Positions 58,340 to 64,000 of a stretch of 64,000 bases of DNA are shown here, one piece after another; position 1 is the first letter of the stretch; every line of letters begins with the position of its first letter. Under the pieces are notes generated by a model. The model saw nothing but the letters and a program-made list of their open reading frames with translations. It had not been told where the DNA came from and searched no databases. This DNA comes from Rhodeus uyekii (lineage: Eukaryota; Chordata; Actinopteri; Cypriniformes; Acheilognathidae), in the NCBI GenBank assembly GCA_037043235.1, contig JAWRVZ010000276.1:183501-247500 (forward strand). The letters run 5' to 3'. The translations under genes and the position numbers were made by a program.

Positions 58340-58827
58340 TGTTACGGGTGAGGCTCCCTCTCCGCTTCCTCCGGATCACCAGAGGGAGCTCTCACCTGAA
58401 TATTGACTGGTCTTGAACTATAATCCCCACAGATACTCAGACCTGGAACTGATTGCTGCTCACCTGCAGCCCATCACACACAGTATATCAGCACACCACA
58501 CACACATCACCTTGTGAAGTCTCGATTTGCTATTGCCTATCATTCTGAGCGTTTATTTCCCTGGATTGCTATTCTGTTGTTGACCTTGGACTGTTTCTAT
58601 TATTTGACCCTTTGCTACTTGCCCTGAACATTGCCTGTCTGTCTGGTTTATTGATTTTCTGCTGCCTGCCCTGACCCTTTGCCTGCCTCTTGGATTGTGT
58701 ATGTTTTGCTGCCTGTCTCGACCCAGCCTGTCCCTGTTTACGGTTAATCGTGTCCCTCGTCTGTATCCTGCCTATCTTAAAAATAAAGCTGCAGATGGAT
58801 CCTCATTCGGCTGACTCCTCATTACAG
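58340..58827 (+). mobile_element. solo LTR, 488 bp (TGTTAYG family)
   Basis: TGTTACGGGTG ... CTCATTACA has a perfect 5-bp duplication GTTTT (58335-58339 and 58828-58832). CACCAGAGGGAGCTC lies near the start and AAAAATAAAGC near the end (polyadenylation type). No internal retroelement sequence flanks it. Confidence 0.9.
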
Positions 58828-59342
58828 TTTTCAAATGCATATAATTATTTAAGCTAGTTAACATAGTAAAAGTCATTTACCGTAATTGTGTTTGAAGTGA
58901 TGTCACACCACAGGAATTCCCGTCACACCACAGGACGAAATGAGACACTGTATGAACATTTATGGTGAAATCTAGTAAATACTTTTGTAACAAACAAATT
59001 CATTTGCATCTCTATTTGAACATTAATGAAAATGCAACATATCAGTACAATCTTATTACTTAGTGTATGAATTTGAACTAAAAACATAGTGAACAAGACA
59101 TACTGAAAAATTAACATTTTGGAGGCGTCAAATCAGACCCAGTCATAAAGACCATTCATTTCTTTTTTTAACTTAAAAGACTAAACAAATATTTTGTTTC
59201 TCAGGAGAAAGTAATTACAATCATGCTGAAATAATTAAAAGTATTTTAAATCATCAATTCAGCTCTTTAAACAAAGATTCCAGTAAAGAGACATTTGATA
59301 TTCTGTAGTGTCACTAACAAAAGATAAGACCATAAACATGAC

Positions 59343-60098
59343 TGTCAGGGTTCTGCCGCATTCGATCTAGTAATTTCTTGGTTTTGTGGCAGAGCTCTGA
59401 CAATACCGTAATGTCTCGTATTTGATGTGTGTGCGCACGGCTTCAAGGATTTGGGCCATGCGCACGGTTGTCTGTGTAACGTCTTATGTGCGGTTATGAT
59501 GTCCGTTCCCGAGGCTGGTCTTGTCTGGTTTCGGTTTGTGTCGGGATTCGGACATTCATGACCTGTGTGTTCGTCCTTGTCATGAGTGCGCGAGCCGAGG
59601 GTTTCCTCGTTCTCGTGCAGTCTATGTTTTGTGATTGGGCGTGGTTCAAGCTCTGCTCGAGCCACGTTCTCTCGGGTCCGTGTGCAGTGTTGTGAGCATG
59701 TGGTTCATGTTTTCATCAGCTGCATGTTTTCATGTTGCGCCTTTGTTTAACATGGACACGCGGCGATCATTGACCGCGTGTTCATGTCTAGTCTATGTGT
59801 AACCCTCCCACCTTGTTTCCCTGCTTAACTTTGATTTTTCCCAGCTGTGTTCTCATCAATCACCTTTCCTTCTGTGTATATTTAATCTCCTCATGTTTGC
59901 TGTCCTGTGTCGCTTCATTGTCATTTCTAGCCGTCAGTCGGGTCGTTATTCTATGTCGTTCCAGTTTCATGTCCTGCCTTGCCTTGTCTTGCCTAGTCTA
60001 GTTTCTATTTTTATCCCCCCTGGGACGGTATGTTTGATTTTGTTAATAAAGTTCATCCTTTTTGCAAATTGAGTCCTCGCTCTCCTAAAACCCTGACA
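59343..60098 (+). mobile_element. solo LTR (TGTCAGGGTT family), 756 bp
   Basis: It starts TGTCAGGGTTCTGCC and ends AAAACCCTGACA (10-bp inverted ends), with a perfect 6-bp flanking repeat CATGAC. GTTAATAAAGTTC lies 50 bp before the end. It is a relative of the copies at 9700-12414 and 11239-12136 but lacks the decamer array. Confidence 0.85.
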
Positions 60099-61273
60099 CA
60101 TGACAACCTGTTAGAGCCAACATTTTAAACAAAAAAAATCCCTTTAAAAACAATGATCATTGACTGTTAACATACACATACAACAAACAAATGAAGACAG
60201 ATATATATTTATGTTTAATAATGTATAATATAGGTATATTATATATTATATTGTCAATATTTGTTTAATATATATATAGAGACAGATATATATTTATACT
60301 TCTGTTTAATATTGCAAACATAACAGATGAAAATCAAGCTAGACATCTGACTTAATATAGACATCATTACTTAATTATTACCACAGTAAGAGTTTTTCAC
60401 TTTGGCAGCCATTTTGAGTCATTGCTATACAAGACTGAGCTTGGACATTACAGTAACCGAATAAGTTCATTGTTTTAAACCTGAATATGATTTTTTTTTA
60501 AATATTTTTCTTTTTTTTTCAAGCTAGATCAGTCACACCACAGGACTATCAAAAATGGACATGTTCATGGTACTGACAGAAATGATGAAATGTATCAAAT
60601 TAATAAGAGATTAACAGTCACCTATTAACCTCTATAGCACACCCAAACATCTGGGGAATTTCCTGGTAGGGGTGTTGACTAAAAGTCCATGTAACTGTCA
60701 GTACAAAAATCGAATATCCTATGTCACACTGCAGGACAGCATTTGTGTTACAAAACTAAATGTACTGTAAATACTATTTTAGTACTTTTTTTGTTTTTGT
60801 TTAAAACTTAAGTTAATTAAGCAAAGACATACAAAATAATGCCAAGGCATTTATTAGCTGCTCCAGACATATCTGCTTTATTTTACTAATATTTACATTT
60901 GAGGAGTCATCAATGTTACGGTCACACCGCAGGACATTTTGCTATTCATCTTGAAATATGAACCCCACCAAATACATTTTACGTCCCAAAATCATAATGT
61001 TGAAATAAAATGATGTTCTATGCCCCACTGGCATGTGTTGTTTTAGTTGAGAAATGCAGTTCAGTAAACATTTACACTTAGTTACAGAAAAAACTGGCGT
61101 CACGTCATCTCCCCATTTGGTGTTATTTATGTTTTGTTTGATAACTTGACTACTGAATCCCTTTTTCATTTAGTTTTGAATGATAAAATATTTCCATGCA
61201 TGACCAAATCTGGATGTCTATAAGGATTTTTGTCAGGGTTTGCTGTGTTTTAATTATCCATGGTCCATTAATT

Positions 61274-61763
61274 TGTAACAAGAGGGACTCAAAGGCAGAG
61301 ATCCAAATGCTATGTCTTTATTAAGAGTAGTCAATAATCCAGGCAGGGGTCACAAAGGCAGGCAGACAGTATCAGAATCGTGGTACAGGCGGTGGTCAAG
61401 ACAGGCAGCTATCAATCATCAACGTTAATCCAGGCACAGGTCAGGGCAGGCAGAACAGGATCAGAACACGGGGTAAACAGGCAGGATCAGAAACGGGCAA
61501 AACAAGACAGGATAAACAACACTTAGAATGATTGCTGAGCAAATCGAGACTTCGCGGTGATTGTAAGAATGAAACAGTCTTTTATAGTCCAGGTAATGAT
61601 TCACAGGTGGTGTGGCAAACAGAGATGATGGAGTCCAGCTGTGTATGTGTAATCAGTGCAGTGTGATGGTTGCTGGGAAATGTAGTGTGTAGTGAAGTGT
61701 CAGTATAAGTGTGAGCTCCCTCTGGTGGCCAGGGAGGGGAGCACAGAGCTCATATTCATAACA
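61274..61763 (-). mobile_element. solo LTR, 490 bp (TGTTAYG family), minus
   Basis: Minus strand reads TGTTATGAATATGAGCTC ... CCCTCTTGTTACA. Flanks TAATT and TAGTT agree at 4 of 5 positions. It shares CACCAGAGGGAGCTCACA with 58340-58827, and its start closely resembles that of 62820-63313. Confidence 0.8.
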
Positions 61764-62559
61764 TAGTTACACTCTGTCCTGAGAGAAGACATTGATCTTC
61801 AACACCTGGAATGTTTGACCTTCAGAGAGCATCGGCGAGATACGGCACTCAGAAGTGGTTGTGTTTGGTGATTGTCGTGTGCTGGCGTTGCAGGGGATGC
61901 ACTGATTGTGACATATGGCGCAGCATCTGCTCAGTTTCTCTGTAGGCTGAAGCATCAGAGCGTCCCGTCCTCGGGTTACTCACGCACGAGTGGACGCTGA
62001 TATCAGCGAGTTATGGAGGACTGTAGATTTTAGCTCTCAGTGCAGTGATGACAACCTCCACTTAACATGCTGCTAACACACGCCTATGATTTCAGTGAAG
62101 TCAGCTTTAGTTCTGTGTTGTGTGTATGAGTGTGTGTATGTGTGTCTGTGTGTTTTCCGGCAGTGTCTTAGCTCTGTGAATCTCACCCTGAACCACATTC
62201 AGAGTCGAACAGGAAACTTGCTAGATAAGGATTTACACCGAGATTCATGAATGGATACATAAAAAGATACAAGAACACACAACAAAAGCTTTGTAGGGAA
62301 ATATAATGATAATAATTAGTAGTAGTAGTAGTATATACAGTATATAAATAAATACATATATACAGCACTGTGCTTAGGCACGTTAGTATTATGGGTTTAA
62401 AACGGTTATTTATATCGTACTGTACTATGTCAGCAGGAAATATGAGTTTACATTTCCAGACATTAATTGTAATAAACGAGTGAGATTTTTGCAGCACACG
62501 GAGTCTGACAACAGCCAGTGCTTCACACAGAGATCTGATCTCTCCATCATTGAGTCCAC
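61764..62559. other. intergenic, no recognised gene
   Basis: Contains TG-rich 62120-62155 and (TAG)n at 62317-62332. Open frames have no recognisable domains. Confidence 0.4.
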
Positions 62560-63990
62560 CTGGGATTACATGAAGAAACGCTGGTTGCGATCGTAACTGT
62601 GGTTCTCTGAGTAAGTGGAAGACCTCCAGAGTCTCTAGTCACAGTGTAGAAGCGTGAAAATGCTCAGGCTGAACCCCAACTTCCTACAGCACAAATTTCA
62701 GAAAGCAAAACTCTGAACGCTGCCCAAAATGTTGCCAATGCACGTGTAGAATGACAGTGAATAGATGAAGGTACAGGATCCCCCACAGACTCCTATGGAT
62801 GAGAAATTACCTGTGTCACTGTTATGAATACGAGCTCCGCGCTTCCCTCTCTGGCCACCGGATGGAGCTCACATACAGTATATACTGACACACACAGACT
62901 AAATTTCCCAGAAACCCACACATTGGACTGATTGTCACACCAGCTGGACACCATAACATGAACAATAAAAGACTCACATGCATGCACACACATCGAGAGG
63001 TCTTGATTTTCTACGGTTATCATTCTGAGCATTATTATCCGGTCTTGTTTAACCTGTTACCGATTCTGCCTGTTACCCGTGTTTGATTCTGTTCTGCCTC
63101 CCCCAACCTGTGCCTGGATTATCGCTCATGAATGTTATCTGCCCGTCTTGACTTCCCCGCCTGGATTAACATACCTGATTCTGTCTGCCTGCCTTTCTGA
63201 ATCTTGCCTGGATTATCGATTACATATGCTCTGTTTGCCCTGATCTTCTGCCTGTACGACCACTCTTCATAAAGACACGCATTTGGATCTACCATGGTCT
63301 CCACTCTGTTACAGTCAATCAGTGCGCCAGTCTCGGTTTAGAAAGTGCATTAACTTTTGCATGCATCACTAAAACAGACAAACAATTGATCAGTCTTACG
63401 CCATGTTGCAGTCTTATCAATGCAGCTTTCAAAGACCTAACTGGACATAGCTCCAAGCTTATATCAGCTTGATCAGATGGCAATGCTAGCAACACAATAG
63501 GCCAGTTCATAAACTGTGGAGACAAGATCTTGGGTAGAAATGCCAGATTAGGCCACAATGAAACACTACTGAGTTCATCACTCCAGCGCAGTTTATTCAC
63601 ATGCTTCGCCATTGTAATGGCCAAGAGAAATGCAGTCTTAAATGACAAGCATTTAATGTCAGATTGTAACAATAGTTCAAATAGGGGAGTGACGCAAGGA
63701 ATTGAGAACCAGACCCAAGTCCCACGTCAGAGTCCGCACAGCCCTTTCAGAAAAGAAAAAAAAAATCAGTCTGTCAGACTCAAGTGAAGAGTTACTAAAC
63801 TCTGATTGGTGAACTGTGAAGTGTAGAACGCCCAGGTTCTAAAAGATTTCCATTTGCCATTTACATACAGCGCTCGAGTGGATGCTGTGCTTGTGTTCAA
63901 AACAGTGTTTCTGGCCCTCTCCGAACACTGCAAGAGAGGCCTGGAGGGCCAAATGGCCACAAACACAGTTTCAGTCTTTCTGGATGTGAG
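62560..63990 (-). pseudogene. DIRS-type tyrosine-recombinase remnant, split by an LTR
   Basis: On minus, 63319-63966 gives degenerate pieces in the order expected of the DIRS recombinase: STRALYVNGKWKSF, then (63319-63672) LSFKTAFLLAITMAKHV, LCPVRSLKAAL and SKPRLAH. Beyond the inserted LTR, at 62640-62760, the same strand continues with CHSTRALATFWA, which contains the HxxR catalytic pattern, and ICAVGSWGS followed by FSRFYTV, the likely tyrosine site. Stops and frame changes show it is dead. No reverse transcriptase is present in this window. Confidence 0.65.
62820..63313 (+). mobile_element. solo LTR, 494 bp (TGTTAYG family), inside the DIRS remnant
   Basis: TGTTATGAATACGAGCTCC ... CCACTCTGTTACA has flanks GTCAC and GTCAA (4 of 5). 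Repeated CCTGCCTG / CTGGATTATCG words are shared with 58340-58827. It separates two parts of one recombinase frame. Confidence 0.85.
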
Positions 63991-64000
63991 TGCTGAAGTC

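Larger units (their letters stand above)
58067..60935 (+). repeat. six dispersed copies of GTCACACCRCAGGAC
   Basis: Copies are at 58067-58081 (inverted), 58902-58915, 58922-58936, 60532-60546, 60723-60737 (T for C at one site) and 60921-60935. Two solo LTRs fall between copies. Spacing and orientation suggest a single older element or binding-site array later broken by the LTRs. Confidence 0.7.

Overview
This window is vertebrate nuclear DNA, most likely from a cyprinid-type teleost. It is AT-rich, with intron-split genes, long dinucleotide repeats, many young-looking transposon insertions, and a fish-specific FISNA-NACHT NLR gene. The species is inferred from gene and repeat types, not measured. 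I assembled four spliced genes by hand from splice-site phase. All four lie on the minus strand, and in each the exon lengths and phases close into one open reading frame.

Layout from left to right. 1-8.1 kb is repeat territory: a BED-finger hAT-like remnant, a fragment of a second element-borne gene, a G-tract, a possible old LTR, and an inverted-repeat element carrying a 51-bp minisatellite. 8.3-22.9 kb is rnf122 (membrane RING-H2 E3 ligase, 6 coding exons, 155 aa). Its last intron holds a three-layer nest of transposons, a complete hAT-type element and Tc1 remnants. Another Tc1/mariner element ends just beside exon 4. A perfect (TG)100 lies directly upstream of the gene. 24.6-32.9 kb is an NLR innate immune receptor gene (FISNA, NACHT, three near-identical LRR exons). 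33.7-42.5 kb is repeats: a roughly 3.2 kb inverted-repeat element, a LINE/SINE-like tail, and a broken Gypsy retrotransposon cut by a hAT element. 43.4-47.5 kb is ggh (gamma-glutamyl hydrolase, 9 exons, 329 aa). 48.1-48.9 kb is a decayed retrotransposon fragment. 50.2-55.3 kb is polr3d (RNA polymerase III subunit RPC4, 8 coding exons, 375 aa) with a GC-rich upstream region. 56-64 kb is again mobile-element territory: MITEs, four solo LTRs with target duplications, an array of a 15-bp motif, and a DIRS-type tyrosine-recombinase remnant split by one of the LTRs.

The four host genes have unrelated jobs (ubiquitin ligation, pathogen sensing, lysosomal folate polyglutamate hydrolysis, Pol III transcription), so this is a chance vertebrate gene neighbourhood and not an operon-like system. 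I found no CRISPR array, rRNA, genuine tRNA gene or clearly new multi-gene system. The best leads are the NLR gene's exon architecture, repeats placed at rnf122 splice sites and promoter, the nested insertions with readable target-site duplications, and the GTCACAC motif array. All coordinates were derived by eye and could be off by a base or two at repeat edges. No alignment was run.
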